Positions 7,571-18,719 are shown, numbered from the stretch's first letter. The stretch is DNA of 62,623 nucleotides from Pseudomonadota bacterium (GCA_963205025.1 CAUJHO010000029.1:1-62623), one strand, 5' to 3'. A program made the numbers and translations. The notes: a model not told the origin generated them from the letters alone.

Positions 7571-8278
7571 TTAGCCGCGGAACAGGCCCAGCAGGACCGA
7601 GCCGGCGTTATTGGCGATCGACAGCGCCTGGACGCCCAGTTGCTGCTTGGTCTGCAGCGCCGTCAGCCGGGCAGATTCCTTGGCCATGTCGGCGTCGACC
7701 AGGTTGCCAGCCCCGGCCTCCAGCGAATCCTGGAGCTTCTGGGTGAAGGCCAACTGGCGCTCATAGGATTTGGCGTTGGTGCCGATGGTCTGAAGCGCGC
7801 CGGCCCAGGCGTCGATGGCCGTCTGCACATTCGCCGCCGTCGCGGTGCCCGCAGCATTCAGGGTGTAGGCAGGCGTCGTCAGGGCATTGGTGCCGTCAAA
7901 AACGGCCGCAGTGACCGCGGCGGTGATCTCGCCGCTCAGCGCCGTATAGTCGCTCTGATAGGCGGTGGTGTTTCCGCCGGCCTCGATGGCGGCCGCCAGG
8001 GCCTTCATCTCCGTCAGGGCCGCCATGATGGTGTCACCGGCGGCCAGGCCGACATCGGCGATCGACTGCTGACGGGTCAGGTTGTTGAGAGTGGCGTCCA
8101 GCGCCTTGGAGTTGGCACGCTGAGTCAGGGCCACGGCCCAGACCGCGCCATTGTCCTTGGCGTTCGCAATCTTCAGTCCGGTGGTGATCCGGTTCTGGAC
8201 TTTGTCGAGCTCGCGACCGGTGGCGGCAAAGCTCTGGGCGGCGATCATCGCGCCGTAGTTCGTATTGATCGAGGCCAT
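7571..8278 (-). CDS. Flagellin (short, FljK/FljL type)
   Basis: 235 residues, starting MASINTNYGAMIAAQSFAAT. Conserved coils QNRITTGLKIANAKDNGAVW and LVDADMAKESARLTALQTKQ flank a variable centre around AVFDGTNALTTPAYTLNAAG. It differs slightly from the other two short flagellins (I for V, AVALTQRANSKAL in place of AIANTQKANAKAL), so it is the outlier of the trio. Its own sigma-54-type promoter lies at 8353-8368 and the shared leader hairpin at 8328-8340. The flaF-flbT genes lie directly upstream on the same strand. Confidence 0.96.
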   Translation of the reverse strand: MASINTNYGAMIAAQSFAATGRELDKVQNRITTGLKIANAKDNGAVWAVALTQRANSKALDATLNNLTRQQSIADVGLAAGDTIMAALTEMKALAAAIEAGGNTTAYQSDYTALSGEITAAVTAAVFDGTNALTTPAYTLNAAGTATAANVQTAIDAWAGALQTIGTNAKSYERQLAFTQKLQDSLEAGAGNLVDADMAKESARLTALQTKQQLGVQALSIANNAGSVLLGLFRG

Positions 8279-8327
8279 TTTGGCATCCCTGCTGTCTTCG
8301 ACATGGCCGTCGCCTTTTTGGCGGCGG

Positions 8328-8340
8328 GAGCGTTTTGCTC
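8328..8340 (-). other. 5'-leader hairpin of flagellin mRNA
   Basis: GAGC-AAAAC-GCTC on the minus strand, beginning about 3 nt after the start predicted from the sigma-54 site at 8353-8368. Same sequence and same position as in the other two flagellin leaders, although the remainder of this leader has diverged. Confidence 0.5.
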
Positions 8341-8352
8341 GGGATTTCAGGG

Positions 8353-8368
8353 AGCAATGGCTGGGCCA
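8353..8368 (-). promoter_or_regulatory. Sigma-54 (RpoN) type promoter of flagellin gene 7571-8278
   Basis: The minus strand reads TGGCCCAGCCATTGCT, GG-N10-GC, about 75 nt before the ATG at 8278. The predicted transcription start is near 8342. Confidence 0.75.
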
Positions 8369-8494
8369 ACCCAGCCAGCCAGGCCAAAACCCTTATTTAC
8401 AAGGCGTTACCAAATTGCCGGCCGGAGCGGCGGCAAGTCTTAACAAGGAAGAAATTTCCGGGCTGGGCATAGATTGCCGAGTCATTAAGACCGA

Positions 8495-8866
8495 TCAGGC
8501 CGGTACGGCCTCGGTCCCGGGACCGCCAAGGCCCTGCATGATCATCTTGTTGATGTCGATCAGCGTCTCGAAGTCGTCGTCGCCCTTCATCACCTCGGAA
8601 GTGTGGCGCGAGACGAACAGGCTGAGCGAGATGATGCTGGCCCGCATCTGGACCGGCAGGCTGTTGCCCGGGTCCGAACAGGTCGTGGCCAGGGTTGCCC
8701 AGACCTGGCGGTTCCAGCCCAGGGCGTCGATGCGCGTGGCGAAATCCTTCGGATCCGCATGGGACGCCGTGATCAGGGCACGGGTGACCTGACCGAACAG
8801 CCGGTATTCCAGCGCGCGCGGAGTCTCAGTCCGCTGCGCTGTCTGCTGATAGGCCTGAAGCCCCAT
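8495..8866 (-). CDS. flaF: Flagellar biosynthesis regulator FlaF
   Basis: 123 residues. The sequence [20 protein letters not shown], then [15 protein letters not shown] and [20 protein letters not shown], is the FlaF family pattern of alphaproteobacteria. FlaF promotes flagellin translation and secretion and acts opposite to FlbT. The gene starts inside the end of flbT (41-nt overlap in a different frame), so the two are translationally coupled. Family length is matched. The C-terminal ten residues ([10 protein letters not shown]) look like a disordered tail. Confidence 0.93.
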   Translation of the reverse strand: MGLQAYQQTAQRTETPRALEYRLFGQVTRALITASHADPKDFATRIDALGWNRQVWATLATTCSDPGNSLPVQMRASIISLSLFVSRHTSEVMKGDDDFETLIDINKMIMQGLGGPGTEAVPA

Positions 8867-9251
8867 GCCCCAATCTCTCGTCTTCGTACTCGATCAGTTT
8901 TCGGGCCGCGAGCAGCCCCTTGTAGTATTCGCGCGCCATGACGTGACGCGACGCCGCCACGCAAGACGTCAGCACATCAGGGTTCTTGATGGCCCCCATG
9001 AACTCGGTCAGGCGCTGGGCGAACTCGTCGTAGAATTTCTCGGCCGAGCCCTCGTCCAGGTACATCATCATGACCGGGAAATAGATGCGACGGGCCGGCG
9101 TATTGACGTCCTCGGGCTGCAGGATGTCCTTCTCACGCAGGACCGAGGCCTTGTTCTGCAGGATCAGCACGCCGCGCTTGTCGCCGTTCTGGACGACGGC
9201 CCCATTGAGGACAAAGCGCTCCCCCGGCTTCAGCGACAATTTGAGCGGCAT
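8826..9251 (-). CDS. flbT: Flagellin mRNA regulator FlbT
   Basis: 141 residues. [20 protein letters not shown] and [19 protein letters not shown] match FlbT closely. In Caulobacter FlbT represses flagellin synthesis after transcription by binding the 5' untranslated region of flagellin mRNA and destabilising it until the hook is complete. Its likely targets are the three flagellin leaders just downstream. flbT leads the flbT-flaF pair. The C-terminal tail ([13 protein letters not shown]) overlaps the start of flaF. Confidence 0.95.
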   Translation of the reverse strand: MPLKLSLKPGERFVLNGAVVQNGDKRGVLILQNKASVLREKDILQPEDVNTPARRIYFPVMMMYLDEGSAEKFYDEFAQRLTEFMGAIKNPDVLTSCVAASRHVMAREYYKGLLAARKLIEYEDERLGHGASGLSADSAAD

Positions 9252-9321
9252 TCAGCCCTCCACGAGCCATGACCATAGCGGCAGGCGGTTAATCCCCCGT
9301 GTCCTGTCTGCCGGTTTATGG

Positions 9322-9336
9322 TTAGCGCCGGATTAA
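9322..9336. promoter_or_regulatory. CtrA-box-like site upstream of flbT
   Basis: TTAG-N7-TTAA, one mismatch from the CtrA consensus TTAA-N7-TTAA, 71-85 nt upstream of the flbT ATG. The outer part also reads CTAACCAT on the minus strand. CtrA is the cell-cycle regulator that starts the flagellar cascade in Caulobacterales. Call by eye only. Confidence 0.4.
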
Positions 9337-9352
9337 CCCTGTCGACAGCCGC

Positions 9353-9991
9353 CTAGCCTTCGCGGGCGACGCCGTCGACCAGCGGCACAAAGCGGACCTC
9401 GATCAGACTCTCGCGGCGAAAGGTGCCGCCCTCCTCCGCGACATAGCGGTGGAGGAACTGGGAGCCGGCCTTGCCGACGGGCGCGACCATGATGCCGCCG
9501 GGCTTCAGCTGGGCAATCAGCTCGTGCGGCTCATGCGGCGCGGCGGCGGTGACCATGATGCGGTCGAATGGGGCCTGTTCGGGCCAGCCCCTGGAGCCAT
9601 CACCATGACGGGTGATGATATTGTCCAGGCTCAGGGTCCTGAACCTCTGTTCGGCTTCCGCCAGGAGCGGCCGATAGCGTTCGACCGAATAGACGAAGCG
9701 GGCCAGCTTCGACAGCACGGCGGCCTGATAGCCGGAGCCGGTCCCGATTTCGAGCACACGGTGGCGCGGTCCGACCTCGAGCGCCTGGGTCATCAACCCG
9801 ACGACGAAGGGCTGGCTGATGGTCTGGGCACAGTCGATGGGAAGCGCCGAATCCTCCCAGGCCTGATCCACAAACTGAGGATGGACGAACACGGAGCGAT
9901 CCAGCCCCTCCATGGCCTCCAGCACGCGCGCATCGGTCACGCCCTGACGGCGCAAACCCAGGATCAGACGCGCAGCCCGGTCGTCGGTCAT
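9353..9991 (-). CDS. pcm: Protein-L-isoaspartate O-methyltransferase
   Basis: 212 residues. It uses S-adenosylmethionine to methylate isoaspartyl residues and so starts repair of damaged proteins in the cytosol. The family pattern is clear: QTISQPFVVGLMT (about residues 57-69, with the active-site Ser59) and SAM-binding motif I LEIGTGSGYQAAVLS (about 80-94), followed by VERYRPL and GGIMVAPVG. Its ATG overlaps the surE stop by 4 nt (ATGA), the usual surE-pcm operon. Length is normal. Confidence 0.95.
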   Translation of the reverse strand: MTDDRAARLILGLRRQGVTDARVLEAMEGLDRSVFVHPQFVDQAWEDSALPIDCAQTISQPFVVGLMTQALEVGPRHRVLEIGTGSGYQAAVLSKLARFVYSVERYRPLLAEAEQRFRTLSLDNIITRHGDGSRGWPEQAPFDRIMVTAAAPHEPHELIAQLKPGGIMVAPVGKAGSQFLHRYVAEEGGTFRRESLIEVRFVPLVDGVAREG

Positions 9992-10773
9992 GCCTTCAGC
10001 CGGGGCGGCGCGCCTCCGAGCACGCTCTTCAGGTCATGGGCGGTCTGATGGTGGGTCAGGTCGATATGCAGGGGCGTGACCGAAATCCGGCCTTCGGCGA
10101 TGGCCCTCAGGTCCGTGCCCTGGGCCGGGCGCTGTTCGCCGGCGCGGAAACCCATCCAGTAGTAGTTGCGGCCCCTCAGGTCGGTGCGCTTGATCGCGTG
10201 CATCTCGGCCAGATCGCGGAAGCCCTGGGTCGTGACCTCGACCGTCTTGACCAGCTCCGGCGGCAGATTGGGGAAGTTCAGATTCATCACCACGCCATCG
10301 GACCAGCCCGCTTCCATCAGCCGCTGGATGATGCCGGGCGCGAAGGCCTGGGCCGTTTCCCAATGGGCCACGACCTCATCGTGGAAGCGTTCCAGCGACT
10401 GGCTCAGCGCGATGGATTTCACCCCCATGGCCATGCCCTGAAGGGCCCCGGCCACCGTGCCGGAATAGGAGACGTCCTCGCCGATGTTGTGGCCGCGATT
10501 GACCCCCGACAGCACCAGATCTGGCCGTTCAGGCATCAGGTCGTTGATCGCCAGCACCACGCAGTCGGTTGGAGTGCCGGTGACGGCAAACCGCTTGTCG
10601 CCCATTTCGTTGACGCGCAGCGGCTCGGTCAGGGTGATGCCGCGCCCCTTGCCCGACTGTTCGACCGCCGGGGCACAGACCCAGACATCGTCGGACAGGG
10701 CGCGGGCGATCGCCTCCAGGCAGGCCAGGCCCTCGGCTTCGATGCCGTCGTCGTTGGTAAGCAGGATACGCAT
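9988..10773 (-). CDS. surE: 5'/3'-nucleotidase SurE
   Basis: 261 residues. SurE is a metal-dependent nucleotidase acting on nucleoside monophosphates in the cytosol. The start MRILLTNDDGIEAEGL gives metal ligands Asp8 and Asp9. Ser40 lies in VEQSGKGRGITL and Asn92 in LVLSGVNRGHNIGEDVSYSG, completing the usual metal site, and SGTVAGALQGM also matches the family. It is the first gene of the surE-pcm pair and translationally coupled to pcm. Confidence 0.96.
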   Translation of the reverse strand: MRILLTNDDGIEAEGLACLEAIARALSDDVWVCAPAVEQSGKGRGITLTEPLRVNEMGDKRFAVTGTPTDCVVLAINDLMPERPDLVLSGVNRGHNIGEDVSYSGTVAGALQGMAMGVKSIALSQSLERFHDEVVAHWETAQAFAPGIIQRLMEAGWSDGVVMNLNFPNLPPELVKTVEVTTQGFRDLAEMHAIKRTDLRGRNYYWMGFRAGEQRPAQGTDLRAIAEGRISVTPLHIDLTHHQTAHDLKSVLGGAPPRLKA

Positions 10774-10790
10774 TCAGATGCCCCCGATGA

Positions 10791-10970
10791 TCCTTCTCCC
10801 CTCGTGGGAGACGGTGGCTCGCGAAGCGAGACGGTTGAGGGGCGCCCGACGCGAGGCGGAGGGAAAAGAGGATCCAAGGAGCGCGCTTGCCATTGCAGTG
10901 GCCAGCCGGCACCGGCACCCCCTCATCCGAGCGCCTCCGGCACCCACCTTCTCCCACGAGGGGAGGAGGA
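10791..10970. repeat. Intergenic repeat element with terminal inverted repeats
   Basis: This 180-bp unit between serS and surE begins CCTTCTCCCCTCGTGGGAG and ends with the near-inverse CTTCTCCCACGAGGGGAGGA. Between them are GC-rich inverted stretches (GCTCGCGAAGCGAG; GGGCGCCCGACGCGAGGCGG). It has no credible gene. Its form fits a small non-autonomous palindromic element (MITE-like or extragenic palindrome). Part of the motif (GTGGGAGAAGG) recurs upstream of serS near 12451, supporting a dispersed family. Confidence 0.6.
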
Positions 10971-10975
10971 AACGA

Positions 10976-12325
10976 TCACCCCACATGCGTCGCCCCCCCC
11001 ATGTAGGATTGCAGAACGGCAGGAACGGCGATGCGGCCGTCGTCCTGCTGATAGTTTTCCATCACCGCGACCAGGGTGCGGCCGACCGCCAGGCCGGAGC
11101 CGTTCAGCGTATGGACGAACTCGGTCTTCTTTTCGCCGGCGCGCTTGAAGCGGGCGTCCATGCGCCGGGCCTGGAAATCACCGCAGTTCGAGCAGGAGCT
11201 GATCTCGCGCCAGGTCATCTGGCTGGGCAGCCAGACTTCCAGGTCATAGGTCTTGCGGGCCGAAAAGCCCATGTCGCCCTTGCACAGCAGCATCCGGCGG
11301 AAGGGCAGCTCGAGCGCCTTCAGCACGGCCTCGGCGCATTCGGTCATGCGCTCGTGTTCGGCGTTGGAATCCTCGGGCCGGGTGATGGAGACCAGCTCTA
11401 CCTTGGAGAACTGATGCTGACGGATCAGCCCGCGCGTGTCGCGCCCGGCCGAACCGGCCTCGGCCCGGAAGCAGGGCGTGAGGGCGGTCAGGCGCATGGG
11501 GGTGGCGAGGTCGTCTTCGGAGAGTATCTGCTCGCGCACAAGGTTGGTCAGGGAGACTTCGGCGGTGGGGATGAGGTAGCGCTTGTCAGTCACGAAACGA
11601 ATGTTTTGACCAGGCTGATCTTTCGTGTCGTCGATCCGAGCAGTCGAGAACAAATCCTCTTCGAACTTCGGCAACTGCCCCGTGCCGTACATCGCCTCGT
11701 CGCGCACGAGGTAGGGCGGATTGACCTCCAGATAGCCGTGCTGGCCAGTCTGCATATCCAGCATGAACTGGCCGATGGCGCGTTCCAGACGGGCGATGCC
11801 GCCCTTCAGCACCGCAAAGCGCGCGCCCGACATCTTCGCCGCCGCCTCGAAGTCGATGAGGCCCAGCGCCTCGCCCAGATCGGCGTGGTCCTTGGCCGGG
11901 CCGGTGGTGCGCGGCGTGCCGAAAGCGTCGCCGACCTGGACATTGCCGGCCTCGTCATCGCCATCGGGCACATCGTCGCCGGCCAGGTTTTTCAGGCCGG
12001 CCAGCAGTCCCTGCGGCCCCGACAGTTTGGCGAACAGGTCGCGCTCGGCGGCTTCGCTCTCGGTGATCTGGCCCTTGAGGCTCTCGACCTCGGCCTTGAG
12101 GCGGTCGGCCTCGGCCATGTCCTTTCGGCCCATGGCGGCGCCGATGGCCTTGGAGGCGGCGTTGCGCTGGGCGAGCGCCTCCTGCCCGCGCGTCTGGGCG
12201 GCGCGCAGGTCGCGGTCCAGGCCCAGAATTTCGGCCACGACCTCACGGGCGTTCTCGACGCCGCGGACGGTCCAGCCCTCGATATAGGCGTCGGGGTTGT
12301 CGCGGATGGCCTTGATGTCGTGCAT
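10976..12325 (-). CDS. serS: Seryl-tRNA synthetase
   Basis: 449 residues from ATG 12325 ([18 protein letters not shown]). The frame is open well upstream, but that stretch is intergenic repeat. The N-terminal half is the long coiled-coil arm that grips tRNA-Ser (residues about 30-110, [20 protein letters not shown]). Class II motifs follow: motif 2 in [20 protein letters not shown] followed by HQFSKVEL, and motif 3 in [19 protein letters not shown]. It charges tRNA-Ser, and tRNA-Sec where present. It appears monocistronic, between two repeat-bearing gaps. Confidence 0.97.
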   Translation of the reverse strand: MHDIKAIRDNPDAYIEGWTVRGVENAREVVAEILGLDRDLRAAQTRGQEALAQRNAASKAIGAAMGRKDMAEADRLKAEVESLKGQITESEAAERDLFAKLSGPQGLLAGLKNLAGDDVPDGDDEAGNVQVGDAFGTPRTTGPAKDHADLGEALGLIDFEAAAKMSGARFAVLKGGIARLERAIGQFMLDMQTGQHGYLEVNPPYLVRDEAMYGTGQLPKFEEDLFSTARIDDTKDQPGQNIRFVTDKRYLIPTAEVSLTNLVREQILSEDDLATPMRLTALTPCFRAEAGSAGRDTRGLIRQHQFSKVELVSITRPEDSNAEHERMTECAEAVLKALELPFRRMLLCKGDMGFSARKTYDLEVWLPSQMTWREISSCSNCGDFQARRMDARFKRAGEKKTEFVHTLNGSGLAVGRTLVAVMENYQQDDGRIAVPAVLQSYMGGATHVG

Positions 12326-12440
12326 GGGTCGGTCAGTCAGTTCGGGAGGAGCAAACCGTCTAGCCTCCCCGATGGAGTCGGGCAACGCGGGTGTGGGGTG
12401 TGGGGTGTCGCGAGTGGGGTGTGGGCGCACGCCGGTTCTC

Positions 12441-12473
12441 ATTCCCCCTTGTGGGAGAAGGGGGGCGTGGGAA
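12441..12473. repeat. Short palindromic repeat upstream of serS
   Basis: CCCCCTT-GTGGGAG-AAGGGGG is flanked by ATTC and GGGAAT in the 254-bp gap between the metH 3' end and serS. It shares GTGGGAGAAGG with the element at 10791-10970. Just before it, 12391-12408 holds a short tandem repeat of GTGTGGG. No terminator T-run is visible, and nothing else in 12326-12579 looks like a gene. Confidence 0.45.
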
Positions 12474-12579
12474 TCGTCCAAGGCCAGATGACAAGGTTTG
12501 GAACCGGCACGCCTTTGCGGCCTCGCGGGTTTCCTCGCGAAGGTGGGGAGGGCGGCGCATCGGGTCGGCCGTCGCCCCG

Positions 12580-15224
<2,645 letters not shown>

Positions 15225-15225
<1 letters not shown>

Positions 15226-15671
15226 TAGTTTACCAAGACCCTGCGTGGCTTACGGTGCCAGACGTCGCGCAACAGAAGCTTGTTGCCCGGTCGCATTAGA
15301 ATTTCCTGGATTGTCCCCCCAACGCCAAGACCGAAGCGATCCGCCAGCTTTTTGTCGCACGGGATGACGAATGTCGCTGTGCGCCCGACCTCCAATAGGT
15401 GTGGCAGGGTCGCTGAAACGGAGATGGGCTGCATCGCAACTTTGGCCTTCGATTTCGTAATATCGATTTCCAAATGGCTGATTGTCGTTGGCTGACGTCC
15501 GTAATTAACTGCGCTGACAGTCAGAAAGACTCCCTCGGTCTCGCCGACGACGGCGAAACTAGCGGAGACGCGCAGGCGCGGCTTGTTGGAGACGGCTTCG
15601 TAGATGCTGACCGCGACTGCGAACAGCGAGAATGCGGCCGCGCTGAGTGCGATCCAGTCGCTACTCTCCAT
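15225..15671 (-). CDS. Small membrane-anchored protein inserted between the two metH genes, function unknown
   Basis: About 148 residues. The ATG at 15671 overlaps the TGA of metH-N (TGATG), and a GTG directly before it is also in frame. The stop overlaps the ATG of metH-C. Residues about 6-25 ([20 protein letters not shown]) form one transmembrane helix. The rest reads as a beta-rich domain ([37 protein letters not shown]) resembling small phage- or island-encoded membrane proteins. The DNA is visibly less GC-rich than its neighbours, suggesting later acquisition. No link with methionine metabolism is evident. Confidence 0.75.
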
Positions 15672-16735
15672 CACGCCACCACCTCAAACGGCTCAAGTCC
15701 GCTCAACCGCATCGCCACCGGTCGTTCCGGCACCGTGCGGGGGGCGATGCCCGCGACCTCTTCGGCCACATGGCGGATGTGATCCGGCGTGGTACCGCAA
15801 CACCCGCCGACGATGTTGACCAGGCCCGACTTCGCCCATTCCTCGATGAAGTGGGCCGTCTCGTGAGGCTCCTCGTCGTACTGACCCATGGCGTTGGGCA
15901 GGCCGGCGTTTGGATAGGCGGCGACCAGGGTGTCGGCCACGCGCGACAGCTCGGCCACATAGGGTCGCATCAGCTCGGCCCCGAGCGCGCAGTTGAAGCC
16001 CACGGCGAACGGCTTGGCGTGACGCACGCTGTGCCAGAAGGCCTCGGCGGTTTGTCCCGACAGGGTGCGGCCCGAGCGGTCGGTGATGGTGCCGGAAATC
16101 CACAGCGGCAGCGGCTCATAGCCCTCGTCCTGAAGGTCCAAAATGGCCTTGATGGCCGCCTTGGCGTTCAGGGTGTCGAAGACCGTCTCGATCAGGAACA
16201 GGTCGACGCCGCCCTCATGCAGGGCGCGGGCCTGTTGCTTGTAGGCCTCATAGACTTCATCAAAGGAAACTGCGCGATAGCCGGGATCGTTGACATCCGG
16301 GCTGATCGACAGGGTGCGGTTGGTCGGACCCATGGCCCCGGCCACGAAGCGCGGCTTGTGGGGTTCTTTCACCGTCCAGCGGTCAGCGGATTCGCGGGCC
16401 AGCCGGGCACCTTCGAAATTCAGATCCCGGACCGCGTCCTCCATACCATAATCAGCCTGGGCGATGGTCGTGGACGAGAAGGTGTTGGTCTCGGAGATGT
16501 CGGCCCCGGCGGCGTAATAGGTATCGTGCAGGCCCGTCACGATGTCCGGCCGGGTCAGGATCAGAAGGTCATTGTTGCCCTTTTGCGGGTGGCTGTGCCC
16601 TGCGAAACGCACGCCCCGGAAGTCTTGCTCCGACAGGTTTTCGCGCTGGATCATCACGCCCCAGGCCCCGTCAAGCACGAGGATGCGTTCCTTCGCGGCC
16701 ACCTTCAGCGCGGCGATGCGGTCAGCGCGGGTCAA
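15671..16735 (-). CDS. metH: Methionine synthase, N-terminal homocysteine S-methyltransferase half
   Basis: 354 residues. This is the zinc-dependent homocysteine-binding barrel alone. Cys249 in [16 protein letters not shown] and the pair Cys312-Cys313 in [19 protein letters not shown] are the three zinc ligands. Family motifs [28 protein letters not shown] and [16 protein letters not shown] are all present. The protein ends where the pterin-binding domain would begin in a single-chain MetH. It follows metF by 54 nt and is coupled to the small gene downstream. Split metH is known in Caulobacter and relatives. Confidence 0.95.
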   Translation of the reverse strand: MTRADRIAALKVAAKERILVLDGAWGVMIQRENLSEQDFRGVRFAGHSHPQKGNNDLLILTRPDIVTGLHDTYYAAGADISETNTFSSTTIAQADYGMEDAVRDLNFEGARLARESADRWTVKEPHKPRFVAGAMGPTNRTLSISPDVNDPGYRAVSFDEVYEAYKQQARALHEGGVDLFLIETVFDTLNAKAAIKAILDLQDEGYEPLPLWISGTITDRSGRTLSGQTAEAFWHSVRHAKPFAVGFNCALGAELMRPYVAELSRVADTLVAAYPNAGLPNAMGQYDEEPHETAHFIEEWAKSGLVNIVGGCCGTTPDHIRHVAEEVAGIAPRTVPERPVAMRLSGLEPFEVVA

Positions 16736-16789
16736 TATTGATCCTCCCCTGTGAGCAGAGCGAAACGAAGGAGGATCGTCGGGCGTGCC

Positions 16790-17728
16790 TCATGTCGCCA
16801 CCGGCTCGCGCACGCCCAGCACCCGACAGATGGCATAGACCAGATCGGCCCGGTTCAGGGTGTAGAAGTGGAAGTCCGAAAAGCCCTCTTCCTGAAGCCG
16901 GGCGCAGGTCTCGGCCGCGACCGAGGCGGCCAGTAGCCGGCGGGTGTCGGGGTCGTCGTCCAGGCCGTCGAAATGGGCTTCGAGCCAGCTCGGCACCGCC
17001 GCCCCGCAGGCCCCGGACATCCGCTTCAGGCCATTGAAATTGGACACCGGCATGATGCCGGGGATCAGCGGGATGGTGATGCCCGCCGCCCGGACACGGT
17101 CACGGAAGGCCAGGAAGGCGTCCATGTCGAAAAAGAACTGGCTGATGGCGCGGGTTGCCCCGGCGTCGACCTTGGCCTTGAGCACATCAATGTCGTGGTC
17201 GATCGACGGGCTTTCAGGGTGCTTTTCAGGATAGGCCCCCACCGTGATGTCGAAACCGCCGACGCGGCTGATGGCGGCGGCCAGTTCGGTGGCATTGGCA
17301 TAACCGTCCGCGCGCGGCTGATAGACGCCACCGATCCCCGAGCCGCCGGGCGGATCGCCCCGCAGGGCCACAATGTGACGCACGCCGGCGGCCTTGTAGT
17401 CCTGGATCACCTCGTCAATCTCGCCGCGGCTGGCCTCAACACAGGTCAGATGCGCGGCGGGCTTCAGGCTCGTCTCGGCCAGGATGCGGGTCACGGTGCG
17501 ATGGGTCCGCTCGCGCGTCGAGCCGCCGGCTCCGTAGGTCACTGAGACGAACGCCGGATTGAGCGGAGCCAGGCGCTGGATCGCCTGCCACAGATTGTCT
17601 TCGGCCTGGTCGGTCTTGGGCGGGAAGAACTCAAACGAAACCTGTACGGGATTTGGGTTGTTCCCGGCGCGCGCAACGGGTCCGAGGGGAGACAGCAACA
17701 GGGCGCGGGCTTCTGCGAGGGTCGCCAT
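16790..17728 (-). CDS. metF: Methylenetetrahydrofolate reductase
   Basis: 312 residues from ATG 17728, one base after the TGA of the upstream regulator gene (TGAGATG). It reduces methylenetetrahydrofolate to the methyl form, the methyl donor for the MetH pair downstream. Recognisable parts: SFEFFPPKTDQAEDNLW near residue 30 (conserved catalytic Glu in FEFFPP), SVTYGAGGSTRERT, ALRGDPPGG, ISQFFFDMDAFLAF and IPGIMPVSNF. It is a flavoprotein of the class III MTHFR family with normal length. Confidence 0.96.
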   Translation of the reverse strand: MATLAEARALLLSPLGPVARAGNNPNPVQVSFEFFPPKTDQAEDNLWQAIQRLAPLNPAFVSVTYGAGGSTRERTHRTVTRILAETSLKPAAHLTCVEASRGEIDEVIQDYKAAGVRHIVALRGDPPGGSGIGGVYQPRADGYANATELAAAISRVGGFDITVGAYPEKHPESPSIDHDIDVLKAKVDAGATRAISQFFFDMDAFLAFRDRVRAAGITIPLIPGIMPVSNFNGLKRMSGACGAAVPSWLEAHFDGLDDDPDTRRLLAASVAAETCARLQEEGFSDFHFYTLNRADLVYAICRVLGVREPVAT

Positions 17729-17729
17729 C

Positions 17730-18692
17730 TCAGGCACTCTTTCGGTCGGACTGGGACGGACGATCCGCACTCCAGATGGTGACGGTCAGGCCGTCATGAT
17801 CGGGCGGCAGGGCGATCGGGGCGGTCGGCACAAGGCCGGCTTCGCTGACCCAACGGGCGATCTCCGCATCTGAAAACCCGAGCCGGCGATGCTGGTGTTC
17901 GGTGCGAAGCGGTTCGTGGTCGTGCGGCGCGAAATCGATGATCAGCAGGCGACCGCCCGGCTCGACAAGGCGCGCGGCCTCGGTCACGGCGGTGACCGGA
18001 TCCGTGAGGTAGTGCAGAACCTGATGCACCACGACCAGATCGGCACTCTCGTCGGGCAGGCGGGTCGCGAAGATGTCGCCGTGGCGCAGCTCGACCTTGT
18101 TCAACCCCGCTTCGGAGACATTGCGACGCGCGACATTGAGCATCTGGTGGCTGAGATCCAGGCCAAGGGAGGTCGCCGCCCGCCCGCCGAGCAGCGACAA
18201 CATCCGGCCCGAGCCCGTGCCCAGATCGACCACGCGACGGAACGGCCCGGGGCCGGCGGCCCGTTCGATAGCGGCCTCGACCGCGCTCTCGGAGACATAG
18301 AGCGAGCGAATCTGGTCCCATTGCGGGGCGACGCGACCGAAATAGTCGGCGGCCTGGGCATGGCGCTCTGCCCTGACCCCCTCGAGACGGGCCCCATCAC
18401 GGTAGGCCGTGGCGTCCTCAAGCAGATCAAGCACCGCATCGGCCAGATGACGCGCCGGACCGGACACCGGTAACCGGTAGAAGACCCAGGCCCCATCAGG
18501 AAAGCGTTCAATCAGGCCCGCCTCAGCCATCAGCTTCAGATGTCGCGACACCCGCGGCTGGCTCTGGTCGAGAATCCGGGCCAGTTCCATCACCGACAGT
18601 TCCTCGAGCGCCAGCAACGACAGGATGCGCAGCCGGGTCGGTTCGCCGGCGGCGCGCAGCAGGTCAACAGTCGCGGCGGGGCTGAAGCTCAT
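17730..18692 (-). CDS. sahR: ArsR-family regulator fused to a SAM-dependent methyltransferase (SahR-like)
   Basis: About 320 residues from ATG 18692. Upstream TTG codons (18734, 18728) are in frame but would translate the operator. Residues 1-80 form an ArsR winged helix (LRAAGEPTRLRILSLLALEE; QSQPRVSRHLKLMAEAGLIE), and residues about 125-320 a class I methyltransferase (VVDLGTGSGRMLSLLGGRA, DLVVVHQVLHYL, GGRLLIIDFAPHDHE). In alphaproteobacteria this fusion is the S-adenosylhomocysteine-responsive repressor SahR, controlling metF, metH and other methyl-cycle genes. That fits the operon here, metF following after one base. Whether the methyltransferase part is catalytic or only binds SAH cannot be told. 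The symbol is inferred. Confidence 0.85.
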   Translation of the reverse strand: MSFSPAATVDLLRAAGEPTRLRILSLLALEELSVMELARILDQSQPRVSRHLKLMAEAGLIERFPDGAWVFYRLPVSGPARHLADAVLDLLEDATAYRDGARLEGVRAERHAQAADYFGRVAPQWDQIRSLYVSESAVEAAIERAAGPGPFRRVVDLGTGSGRMLSLLGGRAATSLGLDLSHQMLNVARRNVSEAGLNKVELRHGDIFATRLPDESADLVVVHQVLHYLTDPVTAVTEAARLVEPGGRLLIIDFAPHDHEPLRTEHQHRRLGFSDAEIARWVSEAGLVPTAPIALPPDHDGLTVTIWSADRPSQSDRKSA

Positions 18693-18697
18693 GCGAT

Positions 18698-18719
18698 CAT
18701 ATAAAGATATCCTTATATG
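18698..18719. promoter_or_regulatory. Palindromic operator of the sahR-metF-metH operon
   Basis: A 22-bp near-perfect palindrome, CATATAA-AGATATCC-TTATATG, with arms of seven bases and a central GATATC. Only one symmetrical pair is mismatched. It ends 6 nt upstream of the regulator ATG at 18692. ArsR-family proteins bind such AT-rich palindromes next to their own genes, so autoregulation and control of the whole operon is the simple reading. The promoter must lie close by, partly in the end of the dehydrogenase gene. Confidence 0.75.

Noticed and set aside
16736..16789. Possible SAM or cobalamin riboswitch in the metF-metH operon
   Set aside because: The gaps inside the operon are at most 54 nt, and the region before sahR is only 38 bp, filled by the palindrome. 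No riboswitch core is visible.
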